14,049 bases of DNA from Bacteroidales bacterium (GCA_007132395.1 SLOR01000151.1:1-14049), one strand, 5' to 3'. Shown: positions 1 to 7,623, counted from the stretch's first letter. A program made the numbers and translations. The notes: generated by a model from the letters alone, not told the origin.

Positions 1-155
1 AGTTTGGGTGTGTCCTTAATCCTGCCAGCACAGCTGGTACTCCCGAAGGGTCGGGATTGCTTTGTGTAGGCGTTTCACTGCGGCAAATGCCTTGTGAAAC
101 AACACACTCAGGGAACTTGCCGGAGTAAACTCAGGGTTCGGTCGCCACCTTTTAC
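1..155. other. Structured segment without a convincing gene
   Basis: This segment lies just before a plus-strand terminator, so it may be the 3' part of a transcript entering from the left. It holds three clean hairpins: CCAGC-ACA-GCTGG (25-37), TCCCGA-AGGG-TCGGGA (41-56) and GTTTCAC (72-78) pairing with GTGAAAC (94-100), the last extended by TGTGT (63-67) with ACACA (102-106). A short plus frame stays open from base 3 to a TAA at 126-128, about 41 codons, but its translation matches no family I know. It could be the tail of a structured RNA or of an unrecognised gene. I could not fit it to tRNA, tmRNA or a riboswitch. Confidence 0.3.
6..41 (+). repeat. Imperfect repeat, copy A
   Basis: This copy aligns without gaps to 225-260, 219 bases downstream, with about 29 of 36 positions identical. 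The shared core is TCCTTA, then CCTGCC or CCTGCCT, then GCACAGCTGG. The copy contains a CCAGC/GCTGG hairpin. The nature of the repeat is unknown. Confidence 0.45.
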
Positions 156-188
156 AAGCCCCTTCCTTTATTGGTTGGGGCTTTTTTT
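156..188 (+). terminator. Rho-independent terminator for an upstream transcript
   Basis: AAGCCCC (156-162) pairs with GGGGCTT (177-183). An inner CC/GG pair extends the stem, and a run of seven T (182-188) follows on the plus strand. No annotated plus-strand gene lies before it in the window, so it should end a gene or RNA that starts left of base 1. Confidence 0.75.
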
Positions 189-452
189 ATGGGATTAGGT
201 TGAGGCAAGGGTAAGGTTGAGAATGGGAGTATCCTTACACCTGCCTGCACAGCTGGCACCTTACAGGTCGACAAACTAAGGTGTAGGAGCAAAACTACGG
301 AGCCTGTGCGATTCAGATCCTACATTAATAGGACAGAGAATAAGCCTTCTAAGGTCTTTAATGGCAGCTCTGTTTTGCTTTTTTGTCCCTGGGTGGGAGG
401 TAAAAGTATTGGTCTTGATATTGAGCCAGGATTGTGTTTAAATAAAAGCAGT
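189..452. other. Intergenic region, no gene seen
   Basis: No convincing coding frame is seen in this 264-base stretch. It contains repeat copy B (225-260) and a hairpin of TGTAGGA (282-288) with TCCTACA (318-324). Near the end of the acyltransferase gene, GATATTGA (417-424) can pair with TCAATATC (461-468), while CCAGGAT (426-432) can pair with ATCCTGG (466-472). These pairings are mutually exclusive and could belong to the 3' end of the minus-strand transcript. No good T-tract terminator is visible. Confidence 0.4.
225..260 (+). repeat. Imperfect repeat, copy B
   Basis: Second copy of the 36-base repeat seen at 6-41, in the same orientation, with about 29 of 36 positions identical. The flanks do not align well, so only this core is duplicated. 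The copy lies downstream of the terminator at 156-188, outside the transcript that terminator ends. Confidence 0.45.
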
Positions 453-1763
453 TTACAAGTTCAATATCCTGGTAATATCAGTAAAATGCTTTTGCAATGG
501 CCCGGCAATGGCCGACAGATTACCCATGGTTTTTAATATACCCTTTTTGTTGTCCCACCATGTTTTAAAAATATAACTAATTGGCAAACTTATAAGATAT
601 GCGACACTAAGTACTGAAGAGCCACTTATCAGGTAAAATAAAAGTGTTTGTAAAGCATGTATGATAGGGTAAATCAAGATGGTTCCTACAAGAAATACTG
701 AACTTTTGAAATGCGGATCCTTTAATTTAATCAGGAGATTATTAAGTACCCACCATGGAATAAGGTTTTGAAGGAAAGCATAAATATATGCCGGGAATGT
801 AATCAAAAGTTTGATGTATTCCATTGGTTTTCTGTAGGAGGTCAGGTCTTTTGTGAGGGCTATATCATTCGTGCAAAGATGATAGGCCTGAAGTAATTCC
901 CTGGTTGCTTTGACCTCTGTTTCCAGTTCTGAAAATCTCTCAGGTTGTTGTTTTTTAAGGTTTTCTGTAATAAGAATTAGTTGCTTTTGTCTCTGGAAAA
1001 CAGTTTCTGCAGCTTCGCCCTCCCTGTGTAAGGCCGCTGCGTATAAATCGCTAATAAATTCAATGGTAGAAGAATCTTCTTTAATATGAAGGATGATTTC
1101 TTTTAGTTTTTTGTCAAGCTCACTCATGAATTGATTTACTGCTGTGGCCGGATTCAGCGCATATGAATTATCGAAATCAGATAAGGTTATCGGAGCATTA
1201 AACCGTATGAGTAATTCACTTCCCGGTTTGTGGTAATGGGCATAATTTAATCCTGTAGGAATTATTTTAATATCTTTCTTCTTTCCCGGGTTTTGATGAC
1301 GGTAATTAAATGCAATACGAGCAATTCCTTTTTTCAAGGTTCTTAGTCTTCTTTGTCCCACATGGTTTCCTTCAGGAAATAGGGCTATTGGATTATGATT
1401 GTCCAGAACGGAAAATGTCTGCTCAAAAATCTGGTTGTTATTTGCCAGCTTGTCATAACCGTCACGGATTCTGTATACAGGGAGTAGTTTCAGGAATCGC
1501 AGTATCCTGGCCACGGTTTTCTGGCGAAAGATATCTGAGCGGGCAAGAAAAACAGGCTGCCATTTGAAAGCGGATAGTAATCCCAAAGCATCCATAAGTG
1601 CATTCTGGTGATTGCATGCAAATATAACGGTATCATTGGGGTTGATGCTTTCCTTGTTTGTATAGCGAACCTTGTAAAACCTTTTAAAACAGAAATCTAC
1701 ATAGCCTTTCAATACAGAATAGGCTACCGAGTTTTTGTCAATGTTGGTATCCTGGTTTTTCAT
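453..1763 (-). CDS. PlsC-type glycerolipid acyltransferase with membrane-bound C-terminus
   Basis: This 436-residue protein probably transfers an acyl chain to glycerol-3-phosphate or lysophosphatidate at the inner membrane, in phospholipid synthesis. The N-terminal half shows the acyltransferase blocks: the catalytic NH...D motif at 51-58 (NHQNALMD), LPVYRIRDG near 94-102, and FPEG at 129-132 followed by a basic stretch. The first motif reads HX5D rather than the HX4D of E. coli PlsC and PlsB. Residues about 225-310 look helical and charged, and about 315-400 contain three likely membrane segments, making it longer than a minimal PlsC of about 240 residues. The start overlaps the stop of the upstream transporter gene as ATGA (1760-1763), which fixes the start and suggests translational coupling. 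The family call is firm. The acyl acceptor and donor are not determined. Confidence 0.85.
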   Translation of the reverse strand: MKNQDTNIDKNSVAYSVLKGYVDFCFKRFYKVRYTNKESINPNDTVIFACNHQNALMDALGLLSAFKWQPVFLARSDIFRQKTVARILRFLKLLPVYRIRDGYDKLANNNQIFEQTFSVLDNHNPIALFPEGNHVGQRRLRTLKKGIARIAFNYRHQNPGKKKDIKIIPTGLNYAHYHKPGSELLIRFNAPITLSDFDNSYALNPATAVNQFMSELDKKLKEIILHIKEDSSTIEFISDLYAAALHREGEAAETVFQRQKQLILITENLKKQQPERFSELETEVKATRELLQAYHLCTNDIALTKDLTSYRKPMEYIKLLITFPAYIYAFLQNLIPWWVLNNLLIKLKDPHFKSSVFLVGTILIYPIIHALQTLLFYLISGSSVLSVAYLISLPISYIFKTWWDNKKGILKTMGNLSAIAGPLQKHFTDITRILNL

Positions 1764-3202
1764 TCTTTAGTAGTTACTTCCATAACTTCATATTCTTCGC
1801 TGGGTAATGTCCTTTTTGACCAGAAATACGCCATTATTAACCCGGAAATGATGTGCCATATTCCCCACCATGCCGCGATAAAAGCCATCCCTCCCAAGCC
1901 ATCAAACAGCCGGGGATTGAAAATCAAAACCAAACCCAGACCTGAATTCTGTATGCCTGTTTCAATGGTAAGGCTTCTTCTGTCTTTTCTGGGTACTCTT
2001 CCCAATGTGCCAATACTGAAGCCGGTTAACAATGCCAGAGCATTATGCCCCAGCACGATAAAAATTATCAGGTGGATATAGGATTTGAAAAATTCAAAAT
2101 TTCCCAGCAAAGCCAACACCACAAAAACGATAAAAATCAGCATAGAGAGCTTTTTTAAAGGCTGAGTGATCTTTTCGGTAACACGTGGGAATTTCCCGGA
2201 AAACCATATTCCTGCTACCACGGGAATTCCCAGGAGCAGCAAAACTGTTCTTAATATTTCCATGAAATCAATACGAATTGGTATAACCATGCTGGCCGTT
2301 TCAGAATACAAACCTCCCCAAAAAGCAAAGTTCACCGGCGTCATGAATACAGCTGAAAGTGTGGCAAATGCTGTCAGACTTATGGATAGTGCAGTGTTAC
2401 CTTTGGCAAGGGATGACATAAAGTTGGAGATATTGCCACCGGGGCACGATGCTACCAGTATCATCCCCAATGCTACACTGGGTGTGGGCTGCAGAAAATA
2501 TACCAGCACGAAAGTGAGGGCAGGCAATGCCATAAACTGACTGAAGATTCCCAGTATAATGGATTTAGGCTCTTTGAGTACCTGCCTGAAATTATCCAGC
2601 TTTATCTCCAGTGCTACGCCAAACATGATAAAAGCCAGGGTAATATTCATTATCAGCAGTGAAGTTTTGCTGAAGTTAAGCTTTACCCAGTCAAGCCTCT
2701 GCAGGCCTGTTTCTCTTTGCGTGTAAACCGTTTCAACTTGATGTTCCGTTATCTCAATAATGTTCCGCCCATTGCCATACATCCAGTCCTCACCGATGGA
2801 TTTTCGGTCATAATCTCCTGCAATAGCAGTAATTTCTGATTCCTGGAATCCGATTCTCAGGTAGCGTAATTTGTTTTCATTGTTTTCAGATATTTCCCAT
2901 CTCCTCCATAATGGGCTTAAGCTCTCCTCCTTGCCCGATAACCGTATATCCACAATTTTCCCGTTCTTTACAATTACCCGTCCCCACTCATCAAAAAGAA
3001 AGCGCTCTACGATTCTTACCTTTTCTGCTGTACCCAGAATGTTTTCTGCTTCATGTGCCGTCATGCCGGGTTTAATCGATGAGAATTTATCCTGGTTCTT
3101 CCCTGCAAATGCAGGACTCATGGATGCCGTAAGCCAAAGAAGGGAGAGAAAAATGATAAATAGAGGAAATTTCTCCCCGGCTGTTTTCAGGTAAGAAGTC
3201 AT
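1760..3202 (-). CDS. BASS/SBF-family sodium-coupled transporter with BamE/SmpA-like periplasmic domain
   Basis: This 480-residue membrane protein belongs to the bile acid:sodium symporter superfamily. The transporter core covers about 181-463 and carries two family signatures, CPGGNISN at 253-260 (followed by a GNTALS segment) and IETGIQNSG at 413-421, which in this superfamily contribute to the crossover and sodium-binding region. Residues 12-33 are a hydrophobic helix. Between it and the core lie two similar units, about 40-86 (IKPGMTAHEAENILG) and 112-160 (LRIGFQESEITAIAG), resembling the BamE/SmpA fold motif. Family members usually have a first helix directly before the IMFGVAL helix, so I infer that 12-33 is that first helix and the duplicated domain is a periplasmic loop insertion. 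A cleaved signal peptide (AFA at 31-33) is the alternative. The substrate is unknown. The gene precedes and overlaps the acyltransferase gene. Confidence 0.85.
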   Translation of the reverse strand: MTSYLKTAGEKFPLFIIFLSLLWLTASMSPAFAGKNQDKFSSIKPGMTAHEAENILGTAEKVRIVERFLFDEWGRVIVKNGKIVDIRLSGKEESLSPLWRRWEISENNENKLRYLRIGFQESEITAIAGDYDRKSIGEDWMYGNGRNIIEITEHQVETVYTQRETGLQRLDWVKLNFSKTSLLIMNITLAFIMFGVALEIKLDNFRQVLKEPKSIILGIFSQFMALPALTFVLVYFLQPTPSVALGMILVASCPGGNISNFMSSLAKGNTALSISLTAFATLSAVFMTPVNFAFWGGLYSETASMVIPIRIDFMEILRTVLLLLGIPVVAGIWFSGKFPRVTEKITQPLKKLSMLIFIVFVVLALLGNFEFFKSYIHLIIFIVLGHNALALLTGFSIGTLGRVPRKDRRSLTIETGIQNSGLGLVLIFNPRLFDGLGGMAFIAAWWGIWHIISGLIMAYFWSKRTLPSEEYEVMEVTTKE

Positions 3203-3485
3203 ATTGAAAATGGTTTAAAAAACAGAATGCGAAGTTACAAGATTATTGCAAAAGTCAGCAGGTTGTATTTTAGTGTTAACCGCACACTCATGATGAATGG
3301 TGCTATCAGCTTGTTTTACAAATAGGCTAAAAAAGATGGGGTTTGTGTCAAAAGATTTTCCTGCATAACAGCAGGATTCCTTATCTTTGCAAGTTGTTTA
3401 AGCAATAGGTGCGGCTTTGTTAAGTTTTTGATAATGAGCACAAAAGCGATAAATAGCACATAAGGAAGTAAAATAAAAATCTATT
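3203..3485. promoter_or_regulatory. Divergent intergenic region between the BASS gene and lysS
   Basis: This region must hold promoters for both divergent genes. Toward lysS a -7 box, TATCTTTG (3382-3389), matches the Bacteroidota TAnnTTTG consensus, but no clear -33 TTTG lies at the usual distance. A perfect inverted repeat TCCTGC-N6-GCAGGA (3359-3376) sits directly upstream of the -7 box, where a regulator could bind. For the minus strand the boxes are weak; the nearest candidate is TAATCTTG, about 50 bases before the BASS start. Confidence 0.55.
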
Positions 3486-5216
3486 ATGGCATTAAAACTC
3501 AGTGAACAGGAACGTTTCAGACGTGAAGCTTTAAAAGAGCTACAGGACTTGGGGATCGACCCCTATCCGGCAGAAAAATATGATGTAAATGCAACTGCCC
3601 AGGATATTCTTAAACGTTTTCCGGAAGATAATTCTCTTTTTCAGGATGTGCAAATAGCCGGCAGACTCATGGGGCGCAGGATTATGGGAAGCGCATCATT
3701 TGCCGAAATGCAGGATGCATCCGGACGAATTCAGTTGTATTTTAACAGGGACGAAATATGCCCCGGAGAGGATAAAACCTTCTACAATACTGTATTTAAA
3801 AGATTACTGGACATCGGTGATATAATCGGTGTACGCGGGCACGTGTTCGTTACCAAGATGGGAGAAATCACCATTCATGTTAAAGAGTACAAAATACTGT
3901 GTAAGTCCTTAAGACCTCTTCCCGTAGTAAAAGAGAAAGATGGACAGGTATATGATGCATTTAAGGATGCAGAACAAAGATATCGTCAACGCTATCTTGA
4001 TCTTATTGTAAACCCTGAAATTCGAGATACTTTCAGGCAACGGGCCATGGTTATACAGTCCATGAGAAACTTCCTTCTTACCAAAGGATACCTGGAAGTG
4101 GAAACTCCTGTTTTACAGCCCATCTACGGGGGAGCTGCCGCGCGTCCATTTAAAACGTATCATAATACCCTGGATACAACCCTCTATTTGCGTATTGCCA
4201 ATGAGTTGTACCTTAAAAGACTTATCGTTGGTGGTTACGACGGTGTTTTTGAATTTGCCAAGGACTTCCGTAACGAGGGCATGAGTCGTTTTCATAATCC
4301 TGAATTTACCCAGATGGAGCTTTATGTTGCCTATAAAGACTACCAGTGGATGATGGATTTGGTAGAAGAAATGGTGGAAAAAATTACCCTTGACTTGCAT
4401 GGAACGACAAAAGTAACCGTTGGTGACAAGGAGATTGATTTTAAACGTCCGTGGAAAAGGTTTTCCATGTATGAGGCAATTGAGCACTTTACCGGCGTTG
4501 ATATTTCTGCCATGAACGAAGAAGAGATGCGCAAGGCAGCCAAAGAGTTGGGAGTAGAAACGGATGCCACAATGGGCCGCGGGAAGCTTATTGACGAAAT
4601 TTTTGGTGAAAAGTGCGAGGCACAATTAATACAGCCTACATTTATTACGGATTATCCCATTGAAATGTCGCCACTGGCCAAGAAACACCGCAGTGCAGAA
4701 GGCCTGGTAGAGCGTTTTGAGGCTATTTGCAACGGTAAGGAAATTTGTAATTCATTCAGCGAATTAAATGATCCCATTGATCAGCGTGCAAGATTTGAAG
4801 AACAACTGGAGCTTGGCAGAAGGGGAGACCCTGAAGCTATGTTGCTGGATGAAGACTTTCTGCGGGCCATTGAACATGGAATGCCTCCTACTGCCGGCCT
4901 GGGGATAGGTATTGACCGCCTTGCCATGATTATGACCAATAGCAACTCCATTCAGGATGTATTATTCTTCCCGCAGATGCGTCCGGAAAAATCATCGTCT
5001 GTTGAGTCGGAAGGTCATGAGGAATTTGAGAAAGCCGGTATTCCCGCCCACTGGGCAGATGTTTTGATGCAGGCCGGTTTTACTAACGCTGCTGCGTTAA
5101 AAGAAGCCAATCCCAATAAAGTTTTCAATCAGCTGTGCGGTTTGCGTAAAAAGCTGAAAATGGATGTACCCGCTCCTAAGCAGGAAGAAGTTAAGGAGTG
5201 GATAGATAAACTGTAA
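3486..5216 (+). CDS. lysS: Lysyl-tRNA synthetase, class II
   Basis: This 576-residue cytoplasmic enzyme attaches lysine to tRNA-Lys using ATP. An N-terminal OB-fold anticodon-binding domain spans about 54-136. The class II catalytic core follows, with motif 2 at 261-276 (FRNEGMSRFHNPEFTQ) and motif 3 at 471-481 (GLGIGIDRLAM). The ELNDP segment near 426-430 is also typical of LysRS. The protein is about 70 residues longer than E. coli LysS: after the catalytic domain, residues 501-576 form a helical tail (AHWADVLMQAGFTNAAALKEANPNKV) resembling a helix-hairpin-helix-type domain, which I recall from Bacteroidota enzymes. A purine-rich AAGGAAG lies about 20 bases before the ATG. The gene has its own promoter region and terminator, so it is probably monocistronic. 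The identification is very secure. Confidence 0.97.
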   Translation: MALKLSEQERFRREALKELQDLGIDPYPAEKYDVNATAQDILKRFPEDNSLFQDVQIAGRLMGRRIMGSASFAEMQDASGRIQLYFNRDEICPGEDKTFYNTVFKRLLDIGDIIGVRGHVFVTKMGEITIHVKEYKILCKSLRPLPVVKEKDGQVYDAFKDAEQRYRQRYLDLIVNPEIRDTFRQRAMVIQSMRNFLLTKGYLEVETPVLQPIYGGAAARPFKTYHNTLDTTLYLRIANELYLKRLIVGGYDGVFEFAKDFRNEGMSRFHNPEFTQMELYVAYKDYQWMMDLVEEMVEKITLDLHGTTKVTVGDKEIDFKRPWKRFSMYEAIEHFTGVDISAMNEEEMRKAAKELGVETDATMGRGKLIDEIFGEKCEAQLIQPTFITDYPIEMSPLAKKHRSAEGLVERFEAICNGKEICNSFSELNDPIDQRARFEEQLELGRRGDPEAMLLDEDFLRAIEHGMPPTAGLGIGIDRLAMIMTNSNSIQDVLFFPQMRPEKSSSVESEGHEEFEKAGIPAHWADVLMQAGFTNAAALKEANPNKVFNQLCGLRKKLKMDVPAPKQEEVKEWIDKL

Positions 5217-5238
5217 GCGAGCTAACTATTCGTATCCT

Positions 5239-5277
5239 AAAAGCCCGGAAGGACAATTACTGTTCTTTCGGGCTTTT
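5239..5277 (+). terminator. Rho-independent terminator of lysS
   Basis: AAAAGCCCG (5239-5247) pairs perfectly with CGGGCTTTT (5269-5277). The stem continues inward through GAAGGACA against TGTTCTTT with G-U pairs, leaving a loop of about five bases. It lies 22 bases after the lysS stop. The T run after the stem is short, so efficiency is uncertain. Confidence 0.8.
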
Positions 5278-5318
5278 GGGTTATTATTGATATTTAGGTA
5301 AATTTGATAACTTTAGTC

Positions 5319-5362
5319 TTTTTTGAAAAGCATATTGATTCAATGATTATTTTTGCGAAAAA
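5319..5362 (+). promoter_or_regulatory. Bacteroidota-type promoter for the GH3-LysE pair
   Basis: A -33-like TTTTTTG (5319-5325) and an exact TAnnTTTG -7 box, TATTTTTG (5348-5355), are separated by 22 bases, slightly more than the usual 19-21. Transcription would start near 5362, giving a leader of about 40 bases before the GH3 ATG at 5405. Confidence 0.55.
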
Positions 5363-5404
5363 TTTCAACAATTCTCATCATTTCCCAACTAATACTATCA
5401 AAAT

Positions 5405-6946
5405 ATGCCATTATTAGGATCGGTAATTAAACATGCCATTTCGTTGCGCAACCGACTGCCCGTGATTTTTAAAGTGAATGAGCCGGGTCTTGTTCAGGAA
5501 AGGGAGCTGAAAAAACTTTTACGAAAAGCAGCAGGCACGGCTATGGGAGAGAAGTACGGGTTTCATGAAATTTTGAAAAATAAAGATGTGGTGAGTGAAT
5601 TTCAGAGACGGGTTCCCACCTACGACTATAACCAAATTTTTAAAGAATGGTGGTATCGCTCCCTGCAAGGTGAAGCCTATGTATGTTGGCCTGGCAGGGT
5701 AAAGTATTTTGCATTGAGTTCTGGAACCTCTGAAGCCTCCAGTAAATATATTCCTGTAACTTCTGATATGCTCAGGGCAATAAAGAAAACCAGTATCAAG
5801 CAAATTTTTTCACTGGCACGTTATGAGTTCCCCAAAGAATTTTTTGAAAAAGGGATCCTGATGCTTGGAGGAAGCACGCATCTGCAGTATAACGGCACTT
5901 ATTATGAGGGTGATTTGTCGGGAATAACAGCTAATAATATCCCTTTCTGGTTTCAGCATTTTTACAAACCCGGGAAGCGTATTTCCAAGGAAAGAGACTG
6001 GCCCACCAAACTCAATGAAATTGTCAAGCGTGCCAAAGACTGGGACATAGGGGTTATCGTGGGCGTGCCTGCCTGGTGGCAGATTTTGATTGAAAAAATA
6101 ATCGATCATTACAAAGTTCAGCATATTCACGAGATTTGGCCCAATCTTTCCATTTTTGTACATGGTGGCGTTTCGTTCACTCCTTATGCCAGAGGTTTTG
6201 AAAAACTCCTGGGTAAACCGCTTACCTATATTGAAACCTATCTTGCTTCTGAAGGTTTCGTGGCTTTCCAGAGCCGGCCCAAAACGCAGAGCATGCAGCT
6301 CGTGCTTGACAATGGACTTTTTATGGAGTTTGTGCCATTTAATGCTGATAATTTTGATGAGGAAGGGAATCTGAAGCCGGATGCACAAACCTTGACCATA
6401 AACAGGGTAAAAGAGGGTGCGGAATATGCCCTGCTGTTGAGTACCTGCGCCGGTGCATGGCGATATCTTATTGGAGATGTTATCAAGTTTACCTCAACTG
6501 AGCTTAATGAAATTGTTATTACCGGTCGAACCAAACATTTTCTAAATCTTTGCGGTGAGCATATGTCGCAGGAAAATATGAATATGGCAGTGAAAATGGC
6601 CGAAGAGCAATTAAATATCGAAATTCGTGAATTTACCGTGGCAGGCATCAAACACGAAAGTATGTTTGCACATAAATGGTTTATTGGTACCGGCAGCCCT
6701 GTTTCTCATGCAGAGCTTGCCAATGCCATTGATGAAAATTTGAAAATCCTCAACGATGACTACCGCGTGGAACGCATTGCCGCCATCAGGGAGGTAATCG
6801 TGGAAGTATTACCATCACACGTTTTTTATGACTGGATGAGAATGAAGGGTAAGGAAGGAGCACAGAACAAGTTTCCACGGGTGATAAAAAACAAGCAGCT
6901 GCAGGAGTGGGAGCAATATGTAAAGGAGTATCGTTCTGATAAATAA
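5405..6946 (+). CDS. GH3 (auxin-responsive promoter) family acyl-adenylating enzyme
   Basis: This 513-residue protein matches the GH3 family, best known from plants, where members adenylate jasmonate, auxin or benzoate and join the acyl group to an amino acid. The visible nucleotide-binding blocks are SSGTSEASSKYIP at 105-117 (phosphate-binding motif), YLASEG at 279-284 (the position of the YxSSEG motif) and GDVIKF at 357-362. A C-terminal lobe runs from about 375 to the end. Length and motif order match bacterial GH3 proteins, which are common in Bacteroidota but poorly characterised. No signal peptide is seen, so it should be cytoplasmic. It starts after a consensus-like promoter and is followed after only eight bases by a LysE-family exporter gene, so the two are probably an operon. 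The family is clear. The acid and amine substrates are unknown. Confidence 0.88.
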   Translation: MPLLGSVIKHAISLRNRLPVIFKVNEPGLVQERELKKLLRKAAGTAMGEKYGFHEILKNKDVVSEFQRRVPTYDYNQIFKEWWYRSLQGEAYVCWPGRVKYFALSSGTSEASSKYIPVTSDMLRAIKKTSIKQIFSLARYEFPKEFFEKGILMLGGSTHLQYNGTYYEGDLSGITANNIPFWFQHFYKPGKRISKERDWPTKLNEIVKRAKDWDIGVIVGVPAWWQILIEKIIDHYKVQHIHEIWPNLSIFVHGGVSFTPYARGFEKLLGKPLTYIETYLASEGFVAFQSRPKTQSMQLVLDNGLFMEFVPFNADNFDEEGNLKPDAQTLTINRVKEGAEYALLLSTCAGAWRYLIGDVIKFTSTELNEIVITGRTKHFLNLCGEHMSQENMNMAVKMAEEQLNIEIREFTVAGIKHESMFAHKWFIGTGSPVSHAELANAIDENLKILNDDYRVERIAAIREVIVEVLPSHVFYDWMRMKGKEGAQNKFPRVIKNKQLQEWEQYVKEYRSDK

Positions 6947-6954
6947 AACTCAGC

Positions 6955-7593
6955 ATGGCATCCTCATTACTGGAAGGTATAATTTTAGGCATAACCCTTT
7001 CTTTTCTGATTGGGCCTGCTTTTATTGCCCTGGTGCAAACCAGTATTCATAGGGGTTTGAAATCGGGACTGCTGTTTGCCTTAGGAATTGCTCTTAGCGA
7101 TATTACACTGATTTCTTTGAGCTATCTGGGGGCTATGCAAATTCTCAGCGATGCTTCCAACCAATTCTGGGTGGGTATAGTGGGAGGTTTTATCCTCATT
7201 GGGTTTGGATTGATAACTTTTCTGAAAAAGTACAAACCAAAAACCGGCAAAGGATTGGAACTGAAAATTACTGTTACCGGTGAAGGGCATTTTCGTTACA
7301 TAATGAAAGGTTTTTTTCTTAATATACTTAACCCTTTCCTGCTAATATTCTGGCTGGGGGTAATGAGCTTTGTGAGTGCCCGGTATGGGGTGGGAAACAA
7401 GGAGGTGATTAGCTTTTTTACTGCGGCAATAATTACTGTTTTTGTTACCGATAGCCTGAAATGCCTTATTGCCAATCATATCAGGAAGTACCTGAACATG
7501 GCCATACTTGTATGGGTAAACCGCGGAGTAGGTATTGCGCTGATGGCCTTTGGCGTGGTAATGTTTGTAAGGGTATTTGTTTATTTTTACTAG
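6955..7593 (+). CDS. LysE/RhtB-family exporter
   Basis: This 212-residue inner-membrane protein has the size and about six membrane helices of the LysE/RhtB superfamily, which exports amino acids or related small molecules. The N-terminus shows the family signature: an IGPAF motif near 19-23, then RGLKSGLLFALGIALSD (33-49). The second half carries LNILNPFLLIFW (122-133), the NP-containing helix of the family. The substrate cannot be read from the sequence. The gene begins eight bases after the GH3 stop with no promoter or strong ribosome-binding site between them, and ends before a bidirectional terminator, so it is the last gene of a two-gene operon. That suggests, without proving, that it exports either an amino acid used by the GH3 enzyme or its conjugated product. 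Confidence 0.88.
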   Translation: MASSLLEGIILGITLSFLIGPAFIALVQTSIHRGLKSGLLFALGIALSDITLISLSYLGAMQILSDASNQFWVGIVGGFILIGFGLITFLKKYKPKTGKGLELKITVTGEGHFRYIMKGFFLNILNPFLLIFWLGVMSFVSARYGVGNKEVISFFTAAIITVFVTDSLKCLIANHIRKYLNMAILVWVNRGVGIALMAFGVVMFVRVFVYFY

Positions 7594-7623
7594 CACAAAG
7601 AAAGGACTTCCCCGGTTCTTATT

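Noticed and set aside
131..155. GGTTCGGTCGCCACC, which looks like a tRNA or tmRNA 3' end
   Set aside because: No acceptor or anticodon arm can be built upstream, and the T-stem does not pair.
417..472. Two mutually exclusive inverted repeats near the acyltransferase stop
   Set aside because: Part of the structure is inside the coding region, there is no adjacent T run on the minus strand, and the loops are large, so I do not call a terminator or switch.
306..536. 76-codon plus-strand frame overlapping the end of the acyltransferase gene
   Set aside because: It overlaps real coding sequence on the other strand, has no recognisable domain and no promoter or ribosome-binding site.
4113..4625. 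Long minus-strand open frame inside lysS
   Set aside because: It is an antisense shadow of a well-conserved gene, with no recognisable domain.
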